64,000 bases of DNA from Chaetorhynchus papuensis (lineage: Eukaryota; Chordata; Aves; Passeriformes; Rhipiduridae), in contig VWYX01000125.1 in NCBI GenBank assembly GCA_013396525.1, positions 930,001-994,000 on the forward strand. The letters run 5' to 3'. The position numbers were made by a program, and so were the translations under genes. The notes under the pieces were generated by a model, which worked only from the letters and a program-made list of their open reading frames with translations, searched no databases and was not told where the DNA came from. This document shows, in pieces, positions 1 through 13,000 of this stretch (positions within the stretch are counted from its first letter, which is position 1; the number at the start of each line of letters is the position of its first letter).

Positions 1-559
1 AGAAAAGTGGCTAATAAAAACTGACAAGAGCTAATGAAGGATGAAATCAAATGTGCCCTAAGTGAAAATATTGTTAAAGCACTATTTTTCCAAGTCCCAC
101 AGCTAGAGTTAGGTCTTGTCATTCAGTTCTTTGGTTTTTTCATCTGAGGCATTGAGTGATGCAGAAACAAACCACATTTCACTGTTAATAACTTTGCTGA
201 GCATTACCTGCCCATCTCTCATCAATGAGAAAACCCCCTCCATATTCTATTTTAATGAAAGAAAGTGCAAGTCTTATGAAAATCCTAAAATATTACAGCT
301 TCCAGCAACTGTTATTTGTTGACCATGATCACTGGAAGATTTGTCATCAGAGTCATAGGTGCTGAAAACTGACAGAACTAACTTAAGTTAATAGGATCAT
401 TTATAACTAATAAAAGATATTAAACATTGCTGGTTTTTTTGTTTAAATTATATGTTAGGCAGTAAGTCTGCCATTGCGTCACATTAATAATCGTACACTT
501 GAAGAGTGAAATAACACTCAGGAAAATAAAAGTCCCAAAATCTAACAGAATGAGGTTAC
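1..559 (-). other. ITSN2 intron (partial), no exon seen
   Basis: AT-rich sequence downstream of exon 19 on the minus strand. I see no exon, SH3-coding sequence or recognisable repeat. Confidence 0.7.
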
Positions 560-1005
560 CTTCATTTTTCCAGGGTGGCTTAAGACTTTTCCCCTCTGTT
601 GGTTTCAACAGATCTGCAAACTTTTCATTTATGTTTATTTTAGAAGTGTGTTTCTCCACCTCTTGAGAGTTGGTTGCTTCTTTTATCTTTTTTATCTCCT
701 CATTCTGCTTGCGCCTCTCCTCAGCTTCCTTTGCTATTTGTTCTTGCTTTCTTTTATCTTCTTCCAGTTGCCTCTGCCTTTGTTGTTCTGCCTCCCTCAA
801 GATCATAGCTTGTCTATTTTTCTCCTCCTCTGCAAGAAGCTGTTGTTTGTTTTCCCTTTCTCTCATCATGGCAGCTGCTTCTTCAGCTTTCAGCTTTTCT
901 TGAACTTTTTCCTGCATTCGTTCTTCCTCCAGTCGCTTCTTTTTCTCTTCCTCTTCCCTTCGGATATTTTCCTGCCATCGGTTCTCCTTCTCCCGTTTTG
1001 CTTTC
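560..1005 (-). CDS. ITSN2: ITSN2 exon 19: long coiled-coil exon before SH3-A
   Basis: 446 nt from acceptor TTCTTCCAG to donor GAAG|GTAACC; ends one base into a codon. Encodes residues 693-841: KAKREKENRWQENIRREEEE, a long Glu/Gln/Arg/Lys helix with MMRERENKQQLLAEEEKNRQ, then a non-helical end INEKFADLLKPTEGKSLKPP. The first part matches human ITSN2 exon sequence; the middle and end are longer than the human protein as I remember it and the tail resembles the ITSN1 segment just before SH3-A. The SH3-A exon is not in the window. Confidence 0.93.
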
Positions 1006-4000
1006 CTGGAAGAAAGGAATGAGATGGGAACATTGATAAAAAAAATGAATGAGATTATGTTCCTACAGTAATCAGTGACACTTGTCAGCAAAACTGAGTT
1101 TATGACACTGAGCTCTCTGCTCTCAGGGTCATCAGCTCTTCCACAGACCATGTATTAACATGAGTGCCAGTGTATTCCACATAAAGATAACAAATGGATT
1201 AAAATTCTTGGCTTTTAATCCATCACCTGTGCAGTGCTTTCACGAGCACTTCTGCCCACCAGCATCCTGATGAGCAAGAACTGATCTAATAATTGAACCA
1301 AGCTGGATTTAAGCTCTCCAGCAAGGCAGTATCCAAATCTCCTGACTGGAAACAATGACTTCCAAACAGATTAATTTCACTCAGGTACATAGATAAAAAT
1401 AGCCTTTGCATACTGATCTTGGCAGCTTGGTACTTTTGCCTTCAGCAGTTGTAATCTATCCAATGTGCTTATCCCTGCCAGGACCACACTGCAGCAGACA
1501 GGATCTGGAATCCTGACTGTATTTTCTGAAATTACTCAGATGTTATCCTGTGCCTCAGCTGTCTAAAGAAGTCAGAATCCAATTCAACACATTTAATGTT
1601 TTAGCTGTCAAGAAGAGAGATGGCCCAGGAGGGACTATGTCTAGATGAGACCTTTTCACCCATTCCCTGTGGGACATCCCCATCTCTGGGCATTTTACTG
1701 TTTCCAAACACATGGCAGGATTCAGTAGGAGCTATGCAGTGATGCTGTTACTCCATCACACAACTGTGTCCAACCAAAAAATTAACAGGCTATCACCAGG
1801 CTATCACCACACATATGGCACATGGCTCTCTTAAACAGACTGGCACAAATGTCTCAAAACTTCACCACAAGCAGTAAAACGCTGTCATGAGCAAAGCCCA
1901 CGAGTCACCCACACTACAAGGTTACAAGCTCTGTTTCTTTAGTCAAATCAAATAGAAATCATTGAAAATCTCAAATTCAAACCCTCTTACATGAGTGGTG
2001 CTCCACATAAAATGCTTCCTCTAAGGCAACCAATAAGATGTATTTTTACATTTAAAAAATACATCTTGTCGTAAAAGTCATCACAGCATTATTTTGTTTT
2101 AAGAACTGCAACACTGATACACTCAGCCATGGTTACCTTGCAGCCTCATCTTCCAGTCGCTTCTTCTGTGCAAGTTCAGCTCTTCTTTTTTGTACCTCTC
2201 TTATTTTGTCCTGTTTGATCCTGTGGAGCTGCTCCAAGGCTAATTGCTGTGTGCTGTAACTTTCCCTCAGGTCCTAGGGAGGGAACAATGGAATACATCA
2301 AAGGGAACAAAGCCAGTCTTTGAGAAAAGCATCCGGCATTTAATGCTTTTTGAACCAAGTTTTAATACAAATGGCCAAAGTAGTACTAAGTTATTAATAG
2401 TCCTTGGAGGTCACTGCAAAGAAAGTCAAATCAACAGAAGTATAAAAGGAGATGGCAGGTTTGCAAAGTCAGTGATGTAATTTGGGCTTTCAAAGAGCCC
2501 TTCCAGTCCTACACCTGCTGGAAATGCCAACACAACAGAGGAGAGGGGAAGATACAACATTAACAGATCAAACACAACATTACTGGGGGCATTGAAGGCG
2601 GTGAATTATATTTTAAGTAACTACAAGGAGGCAGATTTCAGCTGAAAGCTAACACTGTACCATAACCTGAGAATGCATCCTGCAGAAGGGTGCTCACCCC
2701 TGATGCCTCCTGAGTGATCAGTCCCACGTTTAAATCAGAAAAACTTCATAAAAATACCTAGCAGGCTTACCACTGTGGGAAGCCACAGCTTACAGACACT
2801 AACTCTGACTGGAGTTTTCCTGCACTTGGCAATTTTAGTCTTTTCCTTTTTGAACACATCCTTCAAATCCTATTCCACCTCCCTCTGATAACAACCTTTT
2901 TATCACAGCAAAAAATCAGCCTGAATCTTTGGGATAATTAAATTTACAGAACAAAAAAAATCAACAATAATAGAATTACTTTAGATTGTACTTCACCATG
3001 TTGCAAAACACCTCTGGGATACTTCAGTCTTTTTTCTTAGGAATCCTGCTGATATACATTGAGCAATGCAACAGGTAAACCCTGACTTTTTGTATCAGAT
3101 ATCACAAATACAAATAAAGCAATTAAGAATGAATCATTCCCATATGCACCTCTACCAATAATCATGTTGCCTAAGAGATATGGTGCAATTTATATGACAA
3201 AGGAAAGATAACAAAATTGCTGTGTCACTGAAAGTGCCTGTAGCAACAAACTAAACCAAGCAATTGACTACATTTTTCCCTCAAATATATTCAGCTGGGA
3301 ATATTTTTCCTTCTTATTTTGCATAGAAGTTCAGGAGCACTATGGAAGCAAACTTATATTAGAAAAACCCTGCTATCTTTAAGGACAGAAAAACCCTCAT
3401 GCAAAGCAAAATGAAAAGCTCTGGTAATTCTGATTTTTTTTCCCCTCATAAATTATTCTAAAAGTATTTCTGACCTCAGCAGACAAAAGCAGTGTTGAGG
3501 AAAGACAGCAAGTAGGTTTTAGTACTGGGTTAATCTGGAGGCTTAACAGCATTTTGTTTGCCATACCATATTCTGCACTCTGATGCTACTTCTAGACTTT
3601 TAAACTTGGACAAGAACTCATATACCTGACTCACAGCTTAGGATGTAGGGATACAGGTACAGAGCAAGAGATGGAAAAGTGGGAGAAGACATTGTTTCCA
3701 TCTGAGACTTCTTTTTTGGTTCATGTTACCTTAACTAACAAGAAAAATAATTAGGTGAAACAACTTAGAAAACAGTCCATTACAAAATCAGAAGTCAGTA
3801 TTTTGCTCTCAGTATTCTGCAGTTTGGGTTTCTAAGCAGGTAAGAAAATGTTAAGTCTTCAAAAGGATGTAAAAGCTAGCAGAAAGAAAAACAGCCTATC
3901 GATTTTCTTTTAGGAAAATGTATTTAAGGGAAGTTGTACATCCAAACAGAAAGGGTAAGCAGAGAAAAATTGCGAAATAATTAAAAACCAAAAAAGCCAA

Positions 4001-7000
4001 AGATTAGAAAATAACCTTAAGTAAGAGGAAGAGGTTGTTGAGACAGCTTAGCAGAGACAAAAGGCACTGAAGAACAGAATCATCCATATTCTCACACTGC
4101 AAGATAAGGCAGATAAAAAGCCAATTAATCTTTGCACTGTATTTTGAAAAACATACTTTAGGGAAGACTGAATTGTGGGTGCAGACACTGAACACAGCAA
4201 GCCATGCAATAAAAAGTAACTGAAAATGGCCCTTGCATGAAGCCACTTTTAAAAACAAAATAAATTCCTTACATGTTTACAAACTTTTGGGGCTTTTTTT
4301 TTTATTGGAGAGTGCAGAGCCCTCGTGCTGGCCCAGCATCAATCCATTACTTAAGGAAAAGTTCCCATCAGTGCCACTTGGAGCAAGCTGGCAAATAAAG
4401 TTAAATGGATGAGTGCTACCCTGTGAGAGCTACCCTGTTTTTAGTTGCCTCAGAAACAAAAATTCAGGGCCAGTGGTCAACAACTCTTAACTTACAACAA
4501 ATTAACAAATATTAACAAATAAGTGGCCTACACTTACTTTTAGGATCATACCCAAACCTGCTAGCAGACCTTGCACAGTGTACTATGAAACTATGTAGGT
4601 CTATCAATTAAAGTCAAGTGTTCAGTACACAATTCAAAAATAGCAGCAAATATGACCTCATACTGTGAGAACAGAATGTACAACGGCCTGAAAAACTTTA
4701 ATTCTAAATCAAAATGAGTTCTAGAAGGCAAAAAGTGAGATTGAGCAATAGTTGAGTCATGCAAAGCAATAGTTAGCAAGAGATTCATATTTTAGTACAT
4801 TAGCAATAGGTTTAAGTGCATTTTTATTGTATTGTTTGCTCCAAGACTTTTGGTAATTCTTATTTGATACTGGAAGCTGGGAAAAACTTTTTGGAAGCCT
4901 GGTGAAAGTGGCACCAATCTTTATGACTGGATGAAGAAATAAAATACAGTGCTTACAGCTGTAGGATATTTAGATAACACAAGTACCTTAAGCTGACTGT
5001 TAAATTCATCCATTTCAGCAAGTTTAGAAGCAGTTTCCTTCTCAAGGGCATCTAGTTGTTCCTTAAGTCTTTGGCATAATTCTTCCTTTTCTTGGGACTT
5101 CTTGTGCACTGAATTAACTCCTGTACCTGCATAAGGAAGGCAAGCAATTTTACAAGGGTTTCTGGATTTTTTTCAATTGTTTTTCCCAGTTTTTAATCAT
5201 TGTTTGTTATTTTCCTATTACATAAACAATCTAAACCTCCTTCCTTAGAAAAATTCCTTGATTTACCTTTCTATTCATATACAAGAGGAAGCAATGTCCC
5301 CAACACCAAACTGAGGCACACAGGCATTCCATGTTATACCTACGGAATAATTTGCAAGTTTGGTTTTTTAATATCAGACCAATTCATACCAAGCTTCTCT
5401 AGACAGAGACTTACATTGGTCTTTACTTCAAATTACACTGGAAACTTTACATAAATGAACTCCCTTGAGTTTATGCTACCAAAAAAAAAAGAACAAATTG
5501 TAGTAATATCTGTGAGCTACATAGTCTGTATAAATAAAGTTTTAAGCAAAATCTGTGCTTTCTTGCCAAAATGCATTTGTTTGCCCCTTCTCTGGAACAT
5601 GAAGGAGATAATGAAATGCAGATGAGACAATGGCTCTAACTGGAGAGATGTAGAAGGGCAGGTGTTATTAACACCTCTGTACCCTTCAGCCTTGATTACA
5701 AGGGATGAGAAATCAGCAAAGCAATCAAGAACAGAACTCATGTGCAGGCACTTACTCTGAGTGTTTTCAAGTTGAGCATTTTTTATCCTTTCACTTAACA
5801 GCTGCTTTTCAGGAACCAAATAGATCAGTTTATTCTGATAATCCTGTAGATGTTGAAGAGAACATAACAAATTTTAAATATTGTTTATGAATCATTAAGT
5901 AAAACTGGGTGAATTTTCGAGCATAATTTCAACTCATGTTAATGAAACAGGAAGCAAGCTATCATAAATAACTGGTTACTTCATAACATAACAAGTTACT
6001 ACATAACTGGATTAAAAAATACTACTTCTATACTCTTAATAGAAATAAAATTACAACTGAAAGCTTTTGACTCCAAACCATTAACACAGCTGAAAAAATA
6101 TTTAACAAACATGCTAAAAGTGTAAATATTATCACAAGGCCATTTAAGGTAACTGCCCCAAGCCTAACACAAAACAGTTACAACATGAAAAGAAGTTTCC
6201 CGATGAGCAGAAGCATCACATAAAAAGACAGCAGAGAGTAATTTATGGTAGTCAGTTGATTCAAAATAATTAATGTCTTGTTACTCAAATAGAGGAAAAA
6301 AAAAAGATAAAAGAGCAGCAAGGTAATTCAACCTAAACACCAACTTGCTCCGAACACAGGACAACATTCCTCCTAAAAATCTGAGTCTGGAGCCATAAAA
6401 GAATTCAAAATTAAAGAGAAGTCACCATTATTGGTTCACAAAAGAATAGCTGAGGTTTTCACAGCTGTTCTCATTCAACTATCAGTTTGTTTCAGTATCT
6501 ATAATAATTTCTTTAACACCACACAAAACTAAAAGCCTCTGCAATGCTGACAGTCTTGCCTACTTCCTCTCTCCACTGCAATCCAACTGACTCCATATTC
6601 CTCCCTATGAGGATGCATTATCAACAGCATTATGGAAACACAGAATATGGTAAGGGAAAACCACAATCTTAACAGAAAGTTACACACCTCAAGCTGTTGC
6701 TGTAGCTGCTTGACTTCCATGATTCCTTGGTCATATTTCCTATCCAGAGCCTCCAGCTCAGTTTTTCGCATTTGCTTTTTGCTACGAATATCCTGCAACC
6801 TGCCTGAGATCTGCTGATGTTTGTCAGTCTGGAAAGAAAGAAGAGACAGATTACACCACATATGGCAAAAATCCCTTTGCTAAACCTGTGGGCAGGTTAA
6901 TTCATAATCAGTTCTCTAGAACAACCCAAAATACCTGCTTTAGATTCGTCATCCAAAACAGAGTGGAACTCCTAGTGGGCTATTAAAGCAGATATTAAGA

Positions 7001-10000
7001 TTTGAATAATTTAAGATACTGCATTTCAACATGTGTAGTGAAATTCCTGTCTTACCAGGGCTTCTAATTCAAGATTAAGACTCTTCTTTTTAGAGGTCAA
7101 CTTGACAATTTCTTCTTGTTCCCTGTTACGCTGATTAAGAAGTTCCTGGCGACGGATTCTCTCCCATTCCAGTCGTCGCTGGCGCTCAAGCTCCTGCTTT
7201 GCTGCCTGAGGAAAAGTTACATTACCTTAAATTAGAGTGGAGATGCAGAACTCAGAGAGCATGATTTGATATAATGTGCTCTATTTCTAAAAGCACAACA
7301 GCAACACAACATAATGTCTTCCCTAAAGTGCTCTTATACATTTCAGCATCAAAGAATGCAGGAAGGGATCCTACAAGATTCTTCGTGCCACACTCCTGAT
7401 GCTGGATGAAAAAAAGCTTCACAATTTAGAAAGCCTCTGCAGCTTGGAAGGGTGCCTATAAAACAGCACATTGACAGATACTGCTTGTAACCTCCTTTGA
7501 GTATTTCACTGAACTACATAAAATATGGAAGTGTGATGCATGCACTGAGACACCAAGTAGAAGCAAATTTGTCTCGAGTTTGGCTGTCAAAATGTTACCA
7601 ATTATGAATTCAGTACAGTCTTGTTGGAATATGAATTTTTGCAAAAATGCAAGAAATATGCCCAAGAAAATCTCATCTGTCCTATGATGTATCTGGAAAT
7701 CTTTAACCTATACCAACACTGACAACAGACAGGTGTTCTCTCTCCAGACACCCTGACATCAGCCAGGCCAGGAGACAGAACCAAAGCCGGCACTCAAATT
7801 CTGGATGCTTTCCAGTGGACACTGCATGCACATACACATTCTTTAGAGCATTAAAAAACAATGTTAAGAAAACAACCTCCCGCCTTTCTATTTCTTTCCT
7901 CCTTTCTTCTTCCCTTTGTCTCTCCAGCTCTCGTTGTCTCTCCAGCTGCCTTTCCATTTCCAGTTGCCTCTTCCGTTCCTGCTCCTGGCGTTCCCTCTCT
8001 CTTCGCTCCTGTTCTTCCCGTTCTTTCTGAGCCTTCCTTTCAGCCTCTCTCTGCTGCTGCTCCAGCAGGACCTGTCGGCGTTTTTCCAGCTCCATATTTC
8101 CCCTCTCATAGTTGGCTTTCCTTTTGTCCTCAAATGTCACTAAAATAAAGAAAGGTCGTTATTTCTGCCCTGTGCAAAACACTGCTCTCAAACAAGGACC
8201 TCAGTTATGCCACTAAAGATAGATACTTCTTGGCAAGCTCAGGTTGTTCAGTCATGGATGATGTAAGCATCTTGCATTTGTTAAAGTATTATTTTTCTGT
8301 TCAAAAATACCTCTAAGTTTTCCTAAGTATATTCCAACTGAGAGGAGGGAAAAAAAAAAAAAAAGAAGTAGTTCCAGTTTAAAAATGACCACAAAAATTA
8401 CTTGAATGTTACAGGAAAGCCTCTAAATCTAAAGAATGAAAGAGGAAAGAATGCTAGAGGAAAACATAAAAGAACAGCTTTTATAAGCTGGGAGAAGACT
8501 GACTGCTGTTAAAGAGGTTTTCCAATGTGCAGGAAACATTAACACACGGATAAAGAGCTTAGTTTCTAAGGGTGTTCCCTGTAAGAGTTCCTGGAGTTAA
8601 AACTATCAGACACTGCAACAGGATCAAGCTCAATTACTGCACACAAGGATAAGAAGAGACACAAAGGAATGGTTTAGGCCTCCAGCAGCCACCCTTCCAA
8701 AAAGAGAGGCAAGTCCTGTCTTGCAGTGTGCCTGTAACATTGTCAGTAACAGAATTGATGTTATGTTCAAATTGCTTCCAGTTTTCAGAGAACTGAACTA
8801 TACGGGGCTCCCCTGCTTTCAGAACATCCAGTAATGCCAGGAACTTCCAACTGAAAAAAAAATCTGCAGTAGCATGACAGTGTCTGGCCACGAAGGGTTT
8901 GTTTTCCAGAATACATTATTAATCAGCACACTCTTCCCTTCCTACAGCTAAAAATAGCTCCTGTCCCTGCCTTCTCAATTCTATTAGATGTAACAGGCTG
9001 ACTACATCCACTTAACAACCTTCCTACCATCCAAGTTAAAAGGGATCTATCTCGTAAAATGAAATTCTCCATGGATTTGATTATTTCTTCCACTTTCTAA
9101 AGGTTTCAGTGCCCTTCAAAAACAGGCCCACACGTTTAAGAACATGAACCCTGTTTTTTACCTGGCTGTTTTTTCTGTGGCTCCTCCTCTTGCACAGGTT
9201 GGTAAGACGGCAGAGTTCCATTTATATTTTCAGTATATTTTCCACTCCTGGAGGGGAAAAAACCCACCCCACCATTGTTAGAGAAATAGCACAGTTGTGT
9301 TAAATATACCACATTTCACTGCCCTCAGTGATTACCTGAAAGAAGGTGGCACCAGCTCGAGGGGCAGAGTCAGGGGCAGTGGCTGCCCAGCTTTGGCCAT
9401 GTCCGTGAGGTGCATGGCCAGCACAAACTCATCAGCCTTCAGCTGCCCATCTCCATCTATATCAGCCAGGGACCTGCAGGGGTTCAACAGCAGCACCAGT
9501 TAGAACCAAACATCTCAGTCACTCACAAATTACAGCTGAAGCAAGGCACTGTGGAGAAACAATTTTTAAAGCTGACGACTCCTGTGAAATGTTTTGGTAG
9601 AAATACTTCCAGTTAATAACAGAAGTAATTGATGAAGGGAGATATTATTTTGTTTAATCATGTACCGCTATTCAGATCATAGAATCATGGAATGGTTGGA
9701 AGGGACCTTAAAGATCATCTGGTTCCATCCCCCCTGCCATGGGCAGGGGCACCTTCCGCTATCCCAGGTAGCTCAGATCTCCATCCAACCTGGCCTTGAA
9801 CACCTCTAGGGGATGGGGCAGCCACAGCTTCTCTGGGCAACCTGAGCCAGTGCCTCACCACCCTCACAGCAAAGAATTTCTTCCCATCATCCAATCTAAA
9901 CCTACTCTCTTTCAGTCTGAAGCCATTCCCCCTTGTCCTGTCTCTACAAGCCTTTGTAAATGGTCTCTCTCCATCTTTCTTCTAGGCTCCTTTCAGGCGA

Positions 10001-13000
10001 AGCTTTCTTTTCAGCTTCACTGAAACTCTCTTCTCCAGCCTAAACAATCCCAGTTCTCTTACATTTCCACAAAATATGAAAAATGGACAGGAAATGGTTG
10101 ATTTATTGCATCACCAACAGAAGAGCTGGAAAACGAGTACAGAACCACTCTTAAGCAGCTCAAAATGCTAGAAACCACTTTTTCAATTAGTTTTTTTATG
10201 GCACAAGAAAACATTACATAAATTTACATCAAATTCTACAAGAGGAAGCTTTGCATAGAATTCTTTTTTCCCCCTTGTGTCTCCTTGACAGTGCAGGGAA
10301 GACATGAGCTGGCCCGGAGTACCTCACAGTGGGTAGGAAAAGGATCACCTACCCCTTCTAAGGAGAAGGAGATCCTCCTATCAGCCTACAAAATGTTTCC
10401 CACAAACTAGGGGTTGATGGGGTGGGTGTGTGTTTGTGTGAAACCAGTGAAATGCAAGAAAGCAGGAACCTCTCTCAAAGAACTATCTATAGAGATAGAA
10501 TTGCTGAAATGTGTCCTTAGACTGCACGTAAGAAAAATGCTGAATAAAATCACAGTTCATTAAATAAAGCAGTTAAAAAAAAAACCCTGTGAAAAACAAA
10601 AAGGAAACAACAAAACAACCACAAGAACTCCCATCACACACACACACACACTGAAAAACAAAAACAGGAGATGATGAAATTTTTGTTATGTTCACACACC
10701 AGCACTATTCACATGTAACAGCACCATTATTACAGTAATTACCATGCATAAGCACCCAAAGAAATATTGGTAATTTCTTAGGACAAAACTGAAACTCTGG
10801 CTATTAATCCTCTCTACAGGTGCACACAGACCTCCCTGCACTGGCTCCTGATACCTTCAGGATACACACCCAGAAGGAAAAGAGCCACTGCACACCTGAT
10901 TTATGCCCCCAATACTCCAGAGAGGAGCAATACAACCCCACACTCCACGTTTATCTGCACAGCATGAAACCAAACAAGCTGAGCTTTGCTGCTGCTAAGG
11001 ACACAAATGACTGTCCTGGGATGGAGGAAAAAGAAAGGGAACTCAAAAGGAGATGTAAAGCTGTTGTGAGTTCTGCTGGGCCACTCAATTTCACGTACAA
11101 CATCTGAATTATGTCTGAAGATGTAACCTAAGCTACCCTATCTAGCAGGGCAGATCATTCAAGCTTTCAGACAACTCTAACCACTTCAGCACAATAAAGG
11201 CAAGTCTTAACAAACATGTAATATGCAGATATCTTTATGGAAACTGCAGTAAAACTCAAAAAAGATGAAGGGTTACTTAATTTTTAATCTTCCTCCATAC
11301 TTGAAAACTAACAACTTAGATTTCAGAATCCTACTTCTGAAAGGAACAAGCCTTCAGATCAGCAAGTGCATCCCTGGATCAGAAATTGAAGTTAGCATCT
11401 TTTCTATTATATGGAGTTTAAACACACAAAAAGAGTGAAAAATTATATTATCTCAAGGAGTCTTTTAGAAATGTGAACAAACTTAGTTTAACTAGCAGCT
11501 CAGTTTCTGTTTATGATTTTAGATCTATGGTGTCTCTTAATCATTTCTTATTTAATAAAGTACATTTCTTTTTAACACCATAAACACATCGAATCAGTAA
11601 CTAAACTCACCAAATAGTAGCCAGCTGAGTCTGTGAAAGATTTGATTGCAGAAGGGCATTCCTTGCTTGAAATCCTTAGTGAAAGTGTAAAAGATTTTTA
11701 TTAAAATAAACACTTTGTTCAAAGATCCACATGAGACAAAAAGCAGGTCACGAACTGAGGCATGTTTACTTTTAATATTAATCTAATTAATTTTCATCAG
11801 TTGGTTTTACTTCCAGGCTTAACAACAGGCATTACAACCTGAATGCAATGAAGATGTAAGCATTCTCCTGTACCTTTTTTCACTCAGAGCACCTAACAGA
11901 AAAGCTGAAAAATAGGTATTTATGGTAATCCCCACAGCTGTCACAAAGGCACAGCTGACTGTGCCTTGAGCTAACACCTGGAGAGCTTTCCTTGGTAGCA
12001 AAGAACCATATACATTTTTAGGCAGGTTGAGGAAACCTTCAGCCCAAAACTGACTGAACAAAACCAGCATTCATTTCTTGAAAGAAAGAATTGTCCTCCT
12101 TTTTTTGTAGGCAAGGGAACTGAGGCAGAGTGCTTATTCAGAATGGGAAATCTAACTAAGACACGAAGACACACATACTGACTTTACCCCTACTGACTGC
12201 TTGGCCAGTGTTCTACTCTGCATTACACTGAGGGATCCAGTTTTATAGGAACTTCTGTAAAACTCTCCTCTTGTATTAACTTTGTGTGAAATCTTTTGAA
12301 GCCACCATAATGCCGTGTGGCACAGCACAGATGTCACTGGAAGCCAACAAGGAATGACTCTCCTAAAATACTTCGGAAAAATTCCAGTCAATGGCTGCAG
12401 TTCTGCAGTGTCTTTCTCAAACTGCTTTCTTTCAAAAGATAGAGCCCAAGTATCTGAGCATTGTCTAATACAGGAGCACATGGCACAGAAATGATGGTGA
12501 ATGCCCCCCATTTTCACAAAAAAGAGTCTCAGTCCAAAGAGTGATGCTTGAAAAATGCCTGCTGACTTTACAGAGCTGAATTCCACAGCCTTGTGGTTCT
12601 CAGGCTCCTCTGGCATTATCCCACCACTGCCAGGCTTCTCCTGTTTCCTGCAAAAGCTGCTGTAGCTTCCCCAGTGTATTTGGCCCCTCCAGGTCTAACA
12701 CAAAGCCCAAGTCAATGAACTGATGGTTATTTCCATTTCTTGGCTGGCTGAAACCCACTCTCTCCTGAACAGGTCTGAACACCAACATTTCAGCTTTTAT
12801 TTCACATGCAAGTCAAATCCCAAGCTGGGATTCCATCCCTCAGCCTGTGATGTTCAGAGGCAGGAAACGCTCTGGTTTTCCCAGACCATACCAAATGTCA
12901 TACTCACCTGATAAATATCCACTCATACTTTTATCAAGACTGTTAAATTTCTGTCTGTATTTTAATCTGGAGGCCTGAGGAACTGCCCAATCTGAGGACG

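Larger units (their letters stand above)
2274..9161 (-). other. ITSN2 introns between exons 18 and 11
   Basis: Introns at 2,274-4,015, 4,097-4,986, 5,127-5,755, 5,844-6,687, 6,829-7,055, 7,206-7,876 and 8,140-9,161. All are AT-rich with short A or T tracts (for example 8,349-8,364). I recognise no CR1 copy, nested gene or RNA gene in them. Confidence 0.6.

Noticed and set aside
648..1022. Plus-strand ORFs opposite ITSN2 exon 19 (124 and 77 codons)
   Set aside because: Antisense shadows of the Glu/Lys-rich coiled-coil exon; their Leu/Ser/Phe-rich products follow from the complement of GAA/AAG codons.
7815..8148. Several overlapping ORFs on both strands at ITSN2 exon 12
   Set aside because: Only the frame encoding TFEDKRKANYERG matches a known protein and fits splice phases; the rest are shadows of the repetitive coiled-coil sequence.
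12152..12616. 154-codon ORF in an ITSN2 intron
   Set aside because: No recognisable motif, no conserved splice context, and it lies between phase-matched exons 8 and 9 that join correctly without it.
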